DNA from: a virus
Length of the DNA: 23,912 nt
Direction: 5' to 3' (one strand)
Virus record (IMG/VR): IMGVR_UViG_3300046450_001092
Location: 1 to 23,912 of that record
Shown piece after piece: positions 15,022 to 22,048 of this stretch; the first letter of the stretch is position 1, and the number at the start of each line of letters is the position of its first letter. The translations under genes were made by a program, and so were the position numbers. The notes beneath the pieces were generated by a model. That model did no database searches and was not told the DNA's origin. It saw nothing but the letters and a program-made list of their open reading frames with translations.

Positions 15022-15056
15022 AATCCGCCTCCAGCGGGTTGGCGGGTTCTTCCCGC
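15022..15056 (+). promoter_or_regulatory. CTCCA-loop hairpin pair, copy 3
   Basis: Hairpin A CCGC-CTCCA-GCGG (15025-15037, extendable to 7 bp by AAT/GTT) and hairpin B GCGGG-TTCTT-CCCGC (15042-15056). The next gene starts at 15098 with AGAGGAGG. This repeats the order hairpin A, hairpin B, AGGAGG, gene seen at copies 1 and 2. Confidence 0.6.
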
Positions 15057-15097
15057 TAAAAGTTTTCTTCTTTCAACGTCAAAAGAGGAGGTTTGAA

Positions 15098-15322
15098 ATG
15101 ACATACAATCAGGCTATAGAGCATGAGTATTTTAATTACTTCAATAGGATTATAGGTGTAGATCCTGATCCAAATATAAAAAGAGTACTATTTGTATGTG
15201 ATGAATACGAACGTATACATAATTACGAAAGATCATCACCTCGCTTAATTCCTAAAGAATGGGGTGATCTACCAATTGACGAGTTCTATAAACCAAAGCC
15301 TGTAATATTGGAGGCATCATGA
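15098..15322 (+). CDS. Hypothetical 74-aa protein
   Basis: 74 residues, ATG after AGAGGAGGTTTGAA. Acidic and aromatic-rich: MTYNQAIEHEYFNYFNRIIG, VLFVCDEYERIHNYERSS and a Pro-rich end with KEWGDLPIDEFYKPKPV. No membrane segment or known motif. It overlaps the next gene by four bases (ATGA), so the two are probably coupled. Function unknown. Confidence 0.65.
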   Translation: MTYNQAIEHEYFNYFNRIIGVDPDPNIKRVLFVCDEYERIHNYERSSPRLIPKEWGDLPIDEFYKPKPVILEAS

Positions 15323-15453
15323 TTAACTACATGATTATCTGGCTATTAGTAGTAATAGGACTATTTGTAACTTCTGATGTTGTTAATACATGGGAAGTTG
15401 CTAATAACTATCCATACGGTAAGTTATGTGACTTATACAATAACTGTAAATAA
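15319..15453 (+). CDS. 44-aa membrane protein
   Basis: ATG at 15319 overlaps the upstream stop (ATGA), with TGGAGG eight bases before it; stop TAA at 15451. Residues 4-20 (YMIIWLLVVIGLFVTSD) form a single membrane helix, and the C-terminal half (WEVANNYPYGKLCDLYNNCK) is polar with two Cys. Small inner-membrane proteins of this type in early phage regions may be superinfection-exclusion or lysis factors; nothing more specific can be said. Confidence 0.7.
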   Translation: MINYMIIWLLVVIGLFVTSDVVNTWEVANNYPYGKLCDLYNNCK

Positions 15454-15465
15454 AGGAGATAGAAC

Positions 15466-15651
15466 ATGCATAATCCTAAGGCAACTAAATCACAGTTAAA
15501 TGCTTACATAGCTCTGCAAGATACACTCATTCTATCTTTGCAAACCGAGGTTATGAATAATAAGAGTTTATTGATAGAAACTATCATAGCTATTCAAAGA
15601 TCAGCTGTTCGTTATGCTGAAGAAGAAATGAAGAAATACAATGGCTACTAA
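15466..15651 (+). CDS. Hypothetical 61-aa helical protein
   Basis: 61 residues, ATG after AAAGGAGATAGAAC. Almost wholly helical with a coiled-coil look (LNAYIALQDTLILSLQTEVM, LIETIIAIQRSAVRYAEEEM). No family is recognised. Confidence 0.6.
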   Translation: MHNPKATKSQLNAYIALQDTLILSLQTEVMNNKSLLIETIIAIQRSAVRYAEEEMKKYNGY

Positions 15652-15655
15652 TAGT

Positions 15656-15688
15656 AACCCGAGACCAGCGTTAGCTGGTCGTAGGGTT
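15656..15688 (+). promoter_or_regulatory. Strong nested RNA hairpin
   Basis: GACCAGC-GTTA-GCTGGTC (15663-15680) forms a 7-bp stem, enclosed by AACCC (15656-15660) and GGGTT (15684-15688). No T-run follows, so it is probably a processing or stability element between two small genes and not a terminator. Confidence 0.6.
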
Positions 15689-15734
15689 TAATGGTAAGAT
15701 AGAATAGGTAGTGATTCTATAATGTGGAGGTTTT

Positions 15735-15920
15735 ATGAAAACTTATACAGTATATGAGATTCAAAGGGAAAAGATAGAAAATAAAGTTAACCCTAGGTTG
15801 GTCAAATTTAATACTGTCCTTGCTATGTCTAGCGAATCAGCTAGGCGGAAAGCAATTATTGGAACTGATAAAGAGTATAGTACTACACGTGCCTATGCAT
15901 ACACTAAGGAAAAGGTATGA
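15735..15920 (+). CDS. Hypothetical 61-aa protein
   Basis: 61 residues, ATG after TGGAGGTTTT. It opens MKTYTVYEIQREKIENKVNP and has an SSESARRKAI segment followed by DKEYSTTRAYAYTKEK. Basic, strand then helix, as in small phage proteins that carry a K-x-Y-x-V-Y-E strand at the start. Coupled by an ATGA overlap to the next gene. Function unknown. Confidence 0.6.
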   Translation: MKTYTVYEIQREKIENKVNPRLVKFNTVLAMSSESARRKAIIGTDKEYSTTRAYAYTKEKV

Positions 15921-16138
15921 GCTCTATAAAATTTACTAATCAACTAGACGATCTATTCCAGGAATGGGTTAGGCAAGAGTACAAGGCTAAAAACTATAGT
16001 GGTACGTATAGTAAAGAGGCTTTGCTTAAATTTATTAAACAAGTAGAAGATTGGACTATGTTTACGTATTGCGTAAAAGAGGGTAAATCCATGGATACTA
16101 TATATAAGTTAGAGCCTAGTGAATTAAAGGAGCAATAA
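15917..16138 (+). CDS. Hypothetical 73-aa protein
   Basis: 73 residues, overlapping the previous gene by four bases. Mostly helical and charged (LDDLFQEWVRQEYKAKNYSG, ALLKFIKQVEDWTMFTYCVK). No family is recognised. Confidence 0.6.
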   Translation: MSSIKFTNQLDDLFQEWVRQEYKAKNYSGTYSKEALLKFIKQVEDWTMFTYCVKEGKSMDTIYKLEPSELKEQ

Positions 16139-16142
16139 GATA

Positions 16143-16343
16143 ATGTGGATACTACTAATGATTGTGTTTAGTCAACCTTATCAAATATCACATATAGATG
16201 TTATGGGTGCATACGGAAGTAAAAAGTCCTGTACTAAAGAAGTGCAACGGGCTTTAGATTTAGATATACCTGTAAAAGCTAGCTTTGGCTGTATATTAGT
16301 TAAAGGTTTACCTAAGTTACGAGGTGTAACAATAAGGAGTTAA
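16143..16343 (+). CDS. Hypothetical 66-aa protein, possibly exported
   Basis: 66 residues, ATG after AAGGAGCAATAAGATA. The first ten residues (MWILLMIVFS) are hydrophobic and could be a short signal or anchor. The rest has two Cys (SKKSCTKEV and SFGCILVKG) that might form a disulfide outside the cytoplasm. No family is recognised. Confidence 0.6.
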   Translation: MWILLMIVFSQPYQISHIDVMGAYGSKKSCTKEVQRALDLDIPVKASFGCILVKGLPKLRGVTIRS

Positions 16344-16344
16344 T

Positions 16345-16518
16345 ATGAAATGGATAGTGGCTCATCATATGGAAGGCAGCCCAGAACTTGCTAAATTAGG
16401 AGATGAAGATAACAATATTTTAGAGTTTGATTCAGAATCTGATGCTGTTTACTATTTGTATAAAATAGGGCAGAACTTAGAAGAAGTAATGATAATCCCT
16501 GAAATGGAGTTTCTGTAA
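16345..16518 (+). CDS. Hypothetical 57-aa acidic protein
   Basis: ATG at 16345 after AAGGAGTTAAT, TAA at 16516-16518. Opens MKWIVAHHMEGSPELAKLGD and is followed by an acidic segment (FDSESDAVYYLYK). Its last base is the first base of the next start. No family is recognised. Confidence 0.6.
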   Translation: MKWIVAHHMEGSPELAKLGDEDNNILEFDSESDAVYYLYKIGQNLEEVMIIPEMEFL

Positions 16519-16685
16519 TGTACCATGTTTTGCTTAGTGAACAAGAAATAGCATATCTTCAAGATATAGTAGTTCAAAAGTTAAATAACTACTCAGGACA
16601 TGAATCTAAAGTTTTAGAAAGTATTAAGAAAAAACTAGACGATCCAGAAAATGCCGATGAGTACTACGATGGACCTGAGTATTAA
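16518..16685 (+). CDS. Hypothetical 55-aa protein
   Basis: ATG at 16518 (TAATG overlap) with TGGAG upstream; TAA at 16683-16685. A helical N-terminal half (LLSEQEIAYLQDIVVQKLNN) resembles the small acylated/Lys-rich helical proteins of early regions; the tail is very acidic (DDPENADEYYDGPEY). No family is recognised. Confidence 0.6.
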   Translation: MYHVLLSEQEIAYLQDIVVQKLNNYSGHESKVLESIKKKLDDPENADEYYDGPEY

Positions 16686-16850
16686 ATGAAAGAAAAAGAT
16701 GTAAAACTTATTCTTATTCCTGTTACTAAACCAGAGAGACTTTATCAATGTGGAACATGGAGCTGGGTATATCCACCTAAAGGATACCTAGCTTATAACG
16801 CAAAAAAGGAGGAGCATAAAAATGAAACTACCAATACCATCATTACGTAA
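16686..16850 (+). CDS. Hypothetical 54-aa protein
   Basis: ATG at 16686 directly after the previous stop; TAA at 16848-16850, so it overlaps the next gene by 29 bases. Sequence includes VKLILIPVTKPERLYQCGTW and SWVYPPKGYLAYN. There is no clear binding site, so translation would depend on coupling. It could be a real small gene or part of a spacer; moderate confidence. Confidence 0.45.
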   Translation: MKEKDVKLILIPVTKPERLYQCGTWSWVYPPKGYLAYNAKKEEHKNETTNTIIT

Positions 16851-17145
16851 TACGCTTGCTTTAGTTGGGGTTGTTAAGGATTTACTACCTAGTAACAATA
16901 CATCAGATTCTAGTTTATTAGGAGTTATTAAAGAGCAAGCAGATAGTATTTACGCTAAGAAAAATGAAATATGTATACTAGAGGAAAAAGTTACAAACTT
17001 AAATAAACGTATATGGGAGTTAGAAGAAACTCTAACAATCACTAGTGATGAGTTACGTGCAGCTATTAGTACTCTTAGTCAAAACGATCTAGAAGTAGGT
17101 GGTAATCCAAGCACCACAGCAGGAGAATCATCAAACTATGTCTAA
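16822..17145 (+). CDS. Coiled-coil hypothetical protein, 107 aa
   Basis: 107 residues, ATG after AAAGGAGGAGCATAAAA. Residues 35-90 are a clear coiled coil (KKNEICILEEKVTNLNKRIW, then ELEETLTITSDELRAAIS). The N-terminus (LPIPSLRNTLALVGVVKDLL) is amphipathic and may touch membrane. The tail is polar and overlaps the next gene by eight bases. Function unknown. Confidence 0.65.
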   Translation: MKLPIPSLRNTLALVGVVKDLLPSNNTSDSSLLGVIKEQADSIYAKKNEICILEEKVTNLNKRIWELEETLTITSDELRAAISTLSQNDLEVGGNPSTTAGESSNYV

Positions 17146-17542
17146 GAAAACTAATCCTAAAGATGCAATATCTATTAAAAAACCTAGGTTTTATTCTGGG
17201 TTACCATTAAATGTAACTAAAGAAGTTAGTATTGGGATGATGGAGGGGGCTATGAAATATGGTCGCCATAACTATCGTGTAACAGGGGTCCGTGCTAGCG
17301 TCTACTTAGATGCTACTATGGGCCATCTAGCTGATTACTGGGAGGGTCAAGATATTGACCCAGATAGTAATCTTCATCACATAACTAAAGCTATAACATC
17401 GTTATACGTACTGAGAGACGCTCAGTTGCAAGGTATGTGTGAAGATGACCGACCACCTAAGTCAGATGTTGAAGGAACTAAAGCTTATCTACAAGTTATT
17501 GTAGATGAGTTATTTAAAAAATACCCTAAGGAGACCAAATGA
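17138..17542 (+). CDS. dATP/dGTP diphosphohydrolase-like protein (DUF5664 type)
   Basis: 134 residues from ATG at 17138, after AGGAG; an upstream in-frame GTG (17099) lies inside the previous gene. The family signature is visible: NPKDAISIKKPRF, MEGAMKYGRHNYRVTGVRAS, YLDATMGHLADYWEGQD, SNLHHITKAITSLYVLRDAQ and DDRPP near residues 110-114. Proteins of this type are frequent in phages and are described as dATP/dGTP diphosphohydrolases related to MazG-like helical NTP pyrophosphatases. They trim nucleotide pools during replication. Substrate use here is inferred. The gene is coupled to HU by an ATGA overlap. Confidence 0.75.
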   Translation: MSKKTNPKDAISIKKPRFYSGLPLNVTKEVSIGMMEGAMKYGRHNYRVTGVRASVYLDATMGHLADYWEGQDIDPDSNLHHITKAITSLYVLRDAQLQGMCEDDRPPKSDVEGTKAYLQVIVDELFKKYPKETK

Positions 17543-17814
17543 CTAAAGAAGACATAGCAACTATAGTAGCTAAGACAGCAAATATAAGAAAAGGAGTAGC
17601 AGAGAATAGTATAGATGTAATTTTAAAATGTATGAAACAAGGCTTAAATAAGAATGGGTCTTTAACCATTCGAAAGTTTGGCTATTTTAATACTAAGAAT
17701 AAAAGAGAACGATCTGGGCGTAATCCTAAAACAGGTGAACCTGCTGTTATTACAGCTCGAAGAGTTGTAACATTTAGCCCTTCTAAAACCTTAAAACAAG
17801 AGGTAAATAAGTAA
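17539..17814 (+). CDS. HU/IHF family DNA-binding protein
   Basis: 91 residues, the usual size. Bacterial histone-like proteins bend DNA as dimers. The N-terminal helices (MTKEDIATIVAKTANIRKGV and IDVILKCMKQGLNKNG), the strand SLTIRKFGYF, and the DNA-grasping arm with RNPKTGEPA (R61-A69; the Pro that inserts into DNA is P63) and the closing VVTFSPSKTLKQEVN all match HU. In a phage it may compact genomes or assist replication. Four-base overlap with the upstream gene. Confidence 0.95.
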   Translation: MTKEDIATIVAKTANIRKGVAENSIDVILKCMKQGLNKNGSLTIRKFGYFNTKNKRERSGRNPKTGEPAVITARRVVTFSPSKTLKQEVNK

Positions 17815-17900
17815 TGGAAAAGTATTTAGATAGGTTTGCATGGATAACTATTTGTTTTACGATTGTGTACATCGGAGGACATCTGATTAACGCTAACTAA
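17814..17900 (+). CDS. 28-aa membrane peptide
   Basis: ATG at 17814 shares a base with the HU stop (TAATG), AGAGG lies upstream; TAA at 17898. The peptide MEKYLDRFAWITICFTIVYI plus GGHLINAN is a single membrane helix. It is short, so its reality depends on coupling to HU. Confidence 0.45.
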   Translation: MEKYLDRFAWITICFTIVYIGGHLINAN

Positions 17901-17933
17901 AGTAAATAACAATTAAATAATACTAGTGTATAT

Positions 17934-17970
17934 CGCCTCTAAGCGTTAGTTCTTAGGGGCGTTTTTTATT
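17934..17970 (+). terminator. Intrinsic terminator before RNA polymerase
   Basis: CGCCTCTAAG (17934-17943) pairs with CTTAGGGGCG (17952-17961) over 10 bp with one G-U pair; six T follow at once. It would end the small-gene operon before the RNA polymerase gene, which then needs read-through or its own promoter. Confidence 0.9.
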
Positions 17971-17991
17971 TATATAGTTAAGGGAGGGTAT

Positions 17992-19731
17992 ATGACAACT
18001 GCTACTAAACAATACGCATTAGAAACTTCTTGGTCTACTCGAGTTACAGATGAAATTGTACTTCAATCTATTGAAGGATCTATTCCTGAGCAAATGGAAT
18101 CAACTATTTTACAAAATATTACTGAAATTAATAAAGGAAAAATAAACAATAAAACAATACTTATTAAATTCTTTTCTATTATCCTTAAAGACACTATAGC
18201 TAAACCTATTCAAGCTATTGCTGGGCAATTGGGACATATTGCACATGTTTCAGATCCTGAAAAAGCAATTCATTGGGGATTTTTACTTATTAAACTTTGT
18301 AAAGATAGTGGTTTGTACACTTTAATGTTAGTTGACACGGACTGGTACGTGCACCCTAATTTTGCCCTAAATAAAAGTACAAGACAAAAAATAAATAAAT
18401 TGCAATATCTGCCTCCTATGAAAGTAATACCTAAGAATTGGTCTACTAATCGTAATGGAGGATGGTTATGGGAAAGTAAACATTTAGTACTTGGTAATAC
18501 ATTTACTAAACATAACAAACCTTTAGCTTACGATGTTATTAACAAATTACAAAATATTCCTTGGGAAGTGGATTCTTCAACTTATTTATTTGAAAAACAA
18601 ACAAATAATATGATGGATAAAAAGAAATTTCTAAGAGTAATTGATGAGTATTTAGGTAATCCCTTTTATTTTGTATGGAGATATGATTCTAGAGGTAGAA
18701 GTTATTCTTCTGGTTATGATTTAAATTTACAAAGTAATGAATATGGAAAAGCATTGCTTTCATTACACAACAAAGAAAAAATTACTAACATATCTAATCT
18801 ATACATAGCAATAGCTAATCATGGTGGTAAAAATAAGCTTACCTGGGAAGAACGTAAAAAGTGGTTTCTTTCTCAAAATATCGATTCCATTTCTTGGGAA
18901 GAACCTATTTTAGGCAGAAAAGCTATTAGAGCATTAGAAGACACTCTTAATAATAAACCTTCAGGTTACGTTATGAGCTTAGATGCTACATCATCTGGAT
19001 TGCAAATAATGGCAGTTATATCAGGGTGCAAGAAAACTGCTAAATTAGTAAATTGTATTGATTCAACTACTAGATATGATCTATATACAGAAATAGTTAA
19101 AATGATGAATCAAAAGCTTTCAAAACCTGTATCTAGAAAGATTATAAAGCAAGTTGCAATGACTCATTTTTATAATTCTAGAGCTACACCTAAAGCATTG
19201 TTATCTTCTGAAGAATTAGTAGTATTCTATGAAGTTATGGAAGGACTACTTCCTGGAGCTGAAGAGGTAATGACAGTTATTAATAAATGTTGGAATTATA
19301 ATAAAGACCATCATACATGGGTGATGCCTGATGGACATACAGTCTATATCCCTGTAGTTAACGCAGTTAATAGTGTGTACTTAGATCCAGATCTAGGAGA
19401 AATACCTTTTAGATATAATGAACAATTACCATCTATTAACTTTAGGTCCTTGTGCCCTAATGTTATTCATTCTATAGATGGTTACGTTGCTAGAGAAATG
19501 ATTAGACGATCTACTTTTCAATTAAGTCATATTCATGATTGTTTTGTATTTAGTCCAGATCATTTACAAAAAGTAACTGCTATGTACAGAGAAATCATGG
19601 CAGAAATTGCTAAAAGTAATCTTTTTGAAGATATTTTACAACAGATTACTGGTAATACTGCGTTAAAAGTAAATAAATTTAGTAACGATCTTGATCAAGA
19701 TATTTTAAATAGTGAATATATGTTGTCGTAG
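17992..19731 (+). CDS. T7-type single-subunit RNA polymerase, compact form
   Basis: 579 residues, ATG after GGGAGGGTAT. Motifs of the T7 family occur in order: WRYDSRGRSY (D232; T7 D421 region), motif A LDATSSGLQIMA with catalytic D331 (T7 D537), motif B RKIIKQVAMTHFYNS with K386 and Y394 (T7 K631, Y639), the PDGHTVYIPV region, CPNVIHSIDG (H493) and motif C IHDCF with catalytic D516 (T7 D812). The Lys-to-Tyr spacing of 8 is kept. The residue after Tyr is Asn where T7 has Gly640. The protein is about 300 residues shorter than T7 RNAP (883 aa): the N-terminal promoter-binding domain is much reduced, the specificity-loop region between B and C is shorter, and it lacks the C-terminal FAFA foot. 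It should transcribe later genes from its own promoters. Confidence 0.93.
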   Translation: MTTATKQYALETSWSTRVTDEIVLQSIEGSIPEQMESTILQNITEINKGKINNKTILIKFFSIILKDTIAKPIQAIAGQLGHIAHVSDPEKAIHWGFLLIKLCKDSGLYTLMLVDTDWYVHPNFALNKSTRQKINKLQYLPPMKVIPKNWSTNRNGGWLWESKHLVLGNTFTKHNKPLAYDVINKLQNIPWEVDSSTYLFEKQTNNMMDKKKFLRVIDEYLGNPFYFVWRYDSRGRSYSSGYDLNLQSNEYGKALLSLHNKEKITNISNLYIAIANHGGKNKLTWEERKKWFLSQNIDSISWEEPILGRKAIRALEDTLNNKPSGYVMSLDATSSGLQIMAVISGCKKTAKLVNCIDSTTRYDLYTEIVKMMNQKLSKPVSRKIIKQVAMTHFYNSRATPKALLSSEELVVFYEVMEGLLPGAEEVMTVINKCWNYNKDHHTWVMPDGHTVYIPVVNAVNSVYLDPDLGEIPFRYNEQLPSINFRSLCPNVIHSIDGYVAREMIRRSTFQLSHIHDCFVFSPDHLQKVTAMYREIMAEIAKSNLFEDILQQITGNTALKVNKFSNDLDQDILNSEYMLS

Positions 19732-19748
19732 TTTTAGTTAATATTTGT

Positions 19749-19777
19749 GGCCTCCCTTCGGGGAGGTCATTTTTTTT
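19749..19777 (+). terminator. Intrinsic terminator after RNA polymerase
   Basis: GGCCTCCC-TTCG-GGGAGGTC (19749-19768) makes an 8-bp stem with a stable UUCG loop and one G-U pair, followed by A and eight T. Confidence 0.92.
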
Positions 19778-19851
19778 ACAAAAACCTTTCATACTTAACA
19801 TTATAGTACCTACACCGATGGGTACTGCTAATAATTAAAAGGACTTTAATC
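19778..19851 (+). promoter_or_regulatory. Short spacer with possible phage promoter
   Basis: The spacer holds TACTTAACATTATAGTACC (19792-19810), where AAC-AT-TATAG resembles the core of T7-class promoters. It sits between a terminator and the next gene, where a promoter is needed. Weak single-site call. Confidence 0.3.
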
Positions 19852-20040
19852 ATGTATTTTGTAATAGAGTATTGTGATTTACAAGCTTGTCAACATTGGC
19901 GAATAGATAATAAATGTACTAAACATAACCTATCTATAGCTGATAACGCTAAGTACGTAATAAATATTCACGATAGTTCTATTTGTGAAGTACGCCGACA
20001 GATCGATAAGTATCGATTAGAACATTTACTGGAGGAATAA
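19852..20040 (+). CDS. Hypothetical 62-aa Cys/His-rich protein
   Basis: 62 residues, ATG after AAAGGACTTTAATC. The first 25 residues hold C8, C13, H15, C22 and H25 (EYCDLQACQHWRIDNKCTKH), which might bind zinc. The C-terminus is helical and charged (CEVRRQIDKYRLEHLLEE). No family is recognised. Confidence 0.65.
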   Translation: MYFVIEYCDLQACQHWRIDNKCTKHNLSIADNAKYVINIHDSSICEVRRQIDKYRLEHLLEE

Positions 20041-20043
20041 ATA

Positions 20044-20679
20044 ATGGCAAGAATTGGAGATTACGAATTAAGAAACATAAGAAATAGAATATTAGATGAT
20101 TTGTATTTCAAAAGAGAAGAAGAATTTAAAGTTCGTCAAATTGCTATAGCTAAGCAAAGCAGAGAATTGTATTTAAAACCGTATCAATATTTAATAGATC
20201 AATTACCAGTTGAAATGATAAGTCATGATAGAGATTACCAATTAAGAGTTAAATATACCCCAAATGAAGATAAATCAGATATTTCTGTAGATGAAAAATG
20301 GGTTTACAAATCAGAAACTCCAATAATAAATCCAGTAGATGCTAGTAGTAGAGGTAGTTACAATCACACGCCTGAAAATATACCAGATAAAAGTCTATGG
20401 AATATTACTGAGCAACTTTGTAAAGAAATGCTAGCTTTAAAAGCTGAAAGAGATGAACAAAATCATTATTTACTACAAACAACTAAAATGTATACAGGGT
20501 CTGTGCAGTTAAGAAAAGCATGGCCAGAGTCATTACATAAATATTTACCTAATGAACCAGTTAAACCAGAACGTAAAATTAGAAATGCAATTACAGGTAA
20601 ATTAGTAAAAAGTCCTGATCCTGTAGTACCTGAATCCCTTAAAACTCGAATGACCACTAATTTATTAGAGGACAATTAA
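20044..20679 (+). CDS. Hypothetical 211-aa protein
   Basis: 211 residues, ATG after TGGAGGAATAAATA. Highly charged: an N-terminal coiled helix (NIRNRILDDLYFKREEEFKV), a middle strand part (DYQLRVKYTPNEDKSDISVD), helices with ELCKEM-like and LALKAERDEQNHYLLQT, and a Pro- and Lys-rich end (NEPVKPERKIRNAITGKLVK). No catalytic motif. Function unknown; position before the MoxR cassette suggests a link but does not prove it. Confidence 0.65.
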   Translation: MARIGDYELRNIRNRILDDLYFKREEEFKVRQIAIAKQSRELYLKPYQYLIDQLPVEMISHDRDYQLRVKYTPNEDKSDISVDEKWVYKSETPIINPVDASSRGSYNHTPENIPDKSLWNITEQLCKEMLALKAERDEQNHYLLQTTKMYTGSVQLRKAWPESLHKYLPNEPVKPERKIRNAITGKLVKSPDPVVPESLKTRMTTNLLEDN

Positions 20680-20680
20680 A

Positions 20681-20803
20681 ATGGATGACATGGAATTAAT
20701 ATATGAAGAGATAAAAGACATAGATCCTGAATTAATAGAAAATGCTAGTGATTTAGAAGATCTACTAGAATTATTACTATTTTTAGGATTTCCCACTATA
20801 TAA
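20681..20803 (+). CDS. 40-aa acidic peptide
   Basis: ATG at 20681 after AGAGGACAATTAAA, TAA at 20801. Very acidic and helical (MDDMELIYEEIKDIDPELIE), ending in a leucine-rich hydrophobic stretch (DLLELLLFLGFPTI). It could be a nucleic-acid mimic or a partner of a basic protein; unrecognised. The stop is followed directly by the strong AAAGGAGG of the MoxR gene. Confidence 0.6.
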   Translation: MDDMELIYEEIKDIDPELIENASDLEDLLELLLFLGFPTI

Positions 20804-20818
20804 AAGGAGGCACAATAC

Positions 20819-21838
20819 ATGTTTGAGGTAAATGCAGATGAGTTAAAGGAGGCTCTTATTAGAGACTTCAAGGTAGGGCTTACTCCGATGGTAGCATCTA
20901 GCCCAGGCATGGGAAAATCAGATATCATTCGCAGTATAGCTGCTAAATTTGAACTAAAGGTAATTGATTTTAGAGTATCTCAGTGTGAACCAGTAGATAT
21001 GCAAGGTTACCCAGGTGTGAAAGATGGAAGAATGACATTTCATATTCCTGAATATTTTCCAATTGAAACAGATAAGGTACCGGATGGTTATGATGGATGG
21101 TTACTATTTCTAGATGAATTTAACTCAGGGAATAAGCAGACAGAGGCTGCTGCCTATAAGTTAATATTAGATAGAGAAGTCTATAAGCATAAATTACATC
21201 CTAGATGTTTAATTGCTGCGGCGGGTAACTTAACTACTGATAGAGCTATTGTAAATACTCAAAGCACAGCTACTACATCTAGACTAAATCATTACCGTAT
21301 GCGAGTTGATCATAAAGTATGGATTGATTGGGCAAACTCCCATGATATTGATCATCGTATTATTTCATTAATTAAATTTAAACCAGAGTTACTTCATAGG
21401 TTTGATACTTCAACAAATGAATTAACATTTCCCTGTCCTCGTACATGGGAATTTGCTTCTAAAGTAATTAAAGGAGAAGAGACTATAGATCATATTAATA
21501 AAATACGATTAGCAGGTACTGTTGGTGAAGGTGCTGCAGTAGAGTTAGCAACTTATGCTGAGATCTATCAGAATTTACCTACTATTGAACAGATACTTGC
21601 TAATCCTAGATCAGGATGGAAAGTACCTAAAGAACCAAGTGAACAGTATGCAGTTACAACAATGCTATCTCACAACAGTACGTTGAAAAGCATTAATCAA
21701 ATAATAGTTGCTATCAATCGACTACCAGTAGATTTTCAGGTAATCACTTTTAAAGATATTTATAAGAGAACACCTGAATTAAAAAATCATCCTGTTATTA
21801 CCGATTGGATAGCTAAGCATGCTCACATTATATTTTAA
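20819..21838 (+). CDS. MoxR-type AAA+ ATPase
   Basis: 339 residues, ATG after AAAGGAGGCACAATAC. MoxR ATPases are ring-forming chaperone-like enzymes that usually work with VWA-domain partners. Visible parts: Walker A SSPGMGKSD (G30, K33, S34), pore/strand region FRVSQCEPVDMQGYPG, Walker B LLFLDEF (D99, E100), sensor 1 AAAGN (N137) and an arginine-finger candidate in TTSRLNHY (R155). The C-terminal lid spans about 190-339 with CPRTWEFASKVIKG. Length suits the family. The metallopeptidase-like gene at 23605 is the expected type of partner, but the two are separated by the 5-nucleotide arrays and two unknown genes. Confidence 0.9.
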   Translation: MFEVNADELKEALIRDFKVGLTPMVASSPGMGKSDIIRSIAAKFELKVIDFRVSQCEPVDMQGYPGVKDGRMTFHIPEYFPIETDKVPDGYDGWLLFLDEFNSGNKQTEAAAYKLILDREVYKHKLHPRCLIAAAGNLTTDRAIVNTQSTATTSRLNHYRMRVDHKVWIDWANSHDIDHRIISLIKFKPELLHRFDTSTNELTFPCPRTWEFASKVIKGEETIDHINKIRLAGTVGEGAAVELATYAEIYQNLPTIEQILANPRSGWKVPKEPSEQYAVTTMLSHNSTLKSINQIIVAINRLPVDFQVITFKDIYKRTPELKNHPVITDWIAKHAHIIF

Positions 21839-21846
21839 TATTTACG

Positions 21847-21894
21847 CAGTCCAGTTCGGCTCGTTAGCTTGGAGTTAAGTGAGATAACACATCG
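21847..21894 (+). repeat. 5-nt-period array 1 (10 triplets)
   Basis: Triplets CAG, CAG, CGG, CGT, GCT, GAG, AAG, AGA, ACA, TCG follow each other every 5 bases, with spacers that all begin with T or C. It starts 9 bases after the MoxR stop and is the least regular array. Confidence 0.7.
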
Positions 21895-21939
21895 TAATTT
21901 TTACCCCTAATAAATTTAACAATAACGTTAGGTATCACC

Positions 21940-22017
21940 TAGTATAGTACAGCTCAGTTCAGTATTGTGAAATTCAGCGTAATTAAATTGAATGTAGCGT
22001 AATACCATATCACAAGG
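21940..22017 (+). repeat. 5-nt-period array 2 (16 triplets)
   Basis: Sixteen triplets in one register: TAG, TAG, CAG, CAG, CAG, TTG, AAA, CAG, then TAA, AAA, GAA, TAG, TAA, CCA, TCA, AGG. All fifteen spacers start with a pyrimidine. The array ends in AAGGATTTT. Confidence 0.9.
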
Positions 22018-22048
22018 ATTTTATCCCCTAAAAAATTTATAGAAACCT

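Noticed and set aside
15656-15688. Terminator at the nested hairpin
   Set aside because: No T-run follows the stem; it is listed as an RNA structure only.
20665-20928. 87-aa minus-strand frame
   Set aside because: Antisense to the 40-aa gene and the start of the MoxR gene; no supporting signal.
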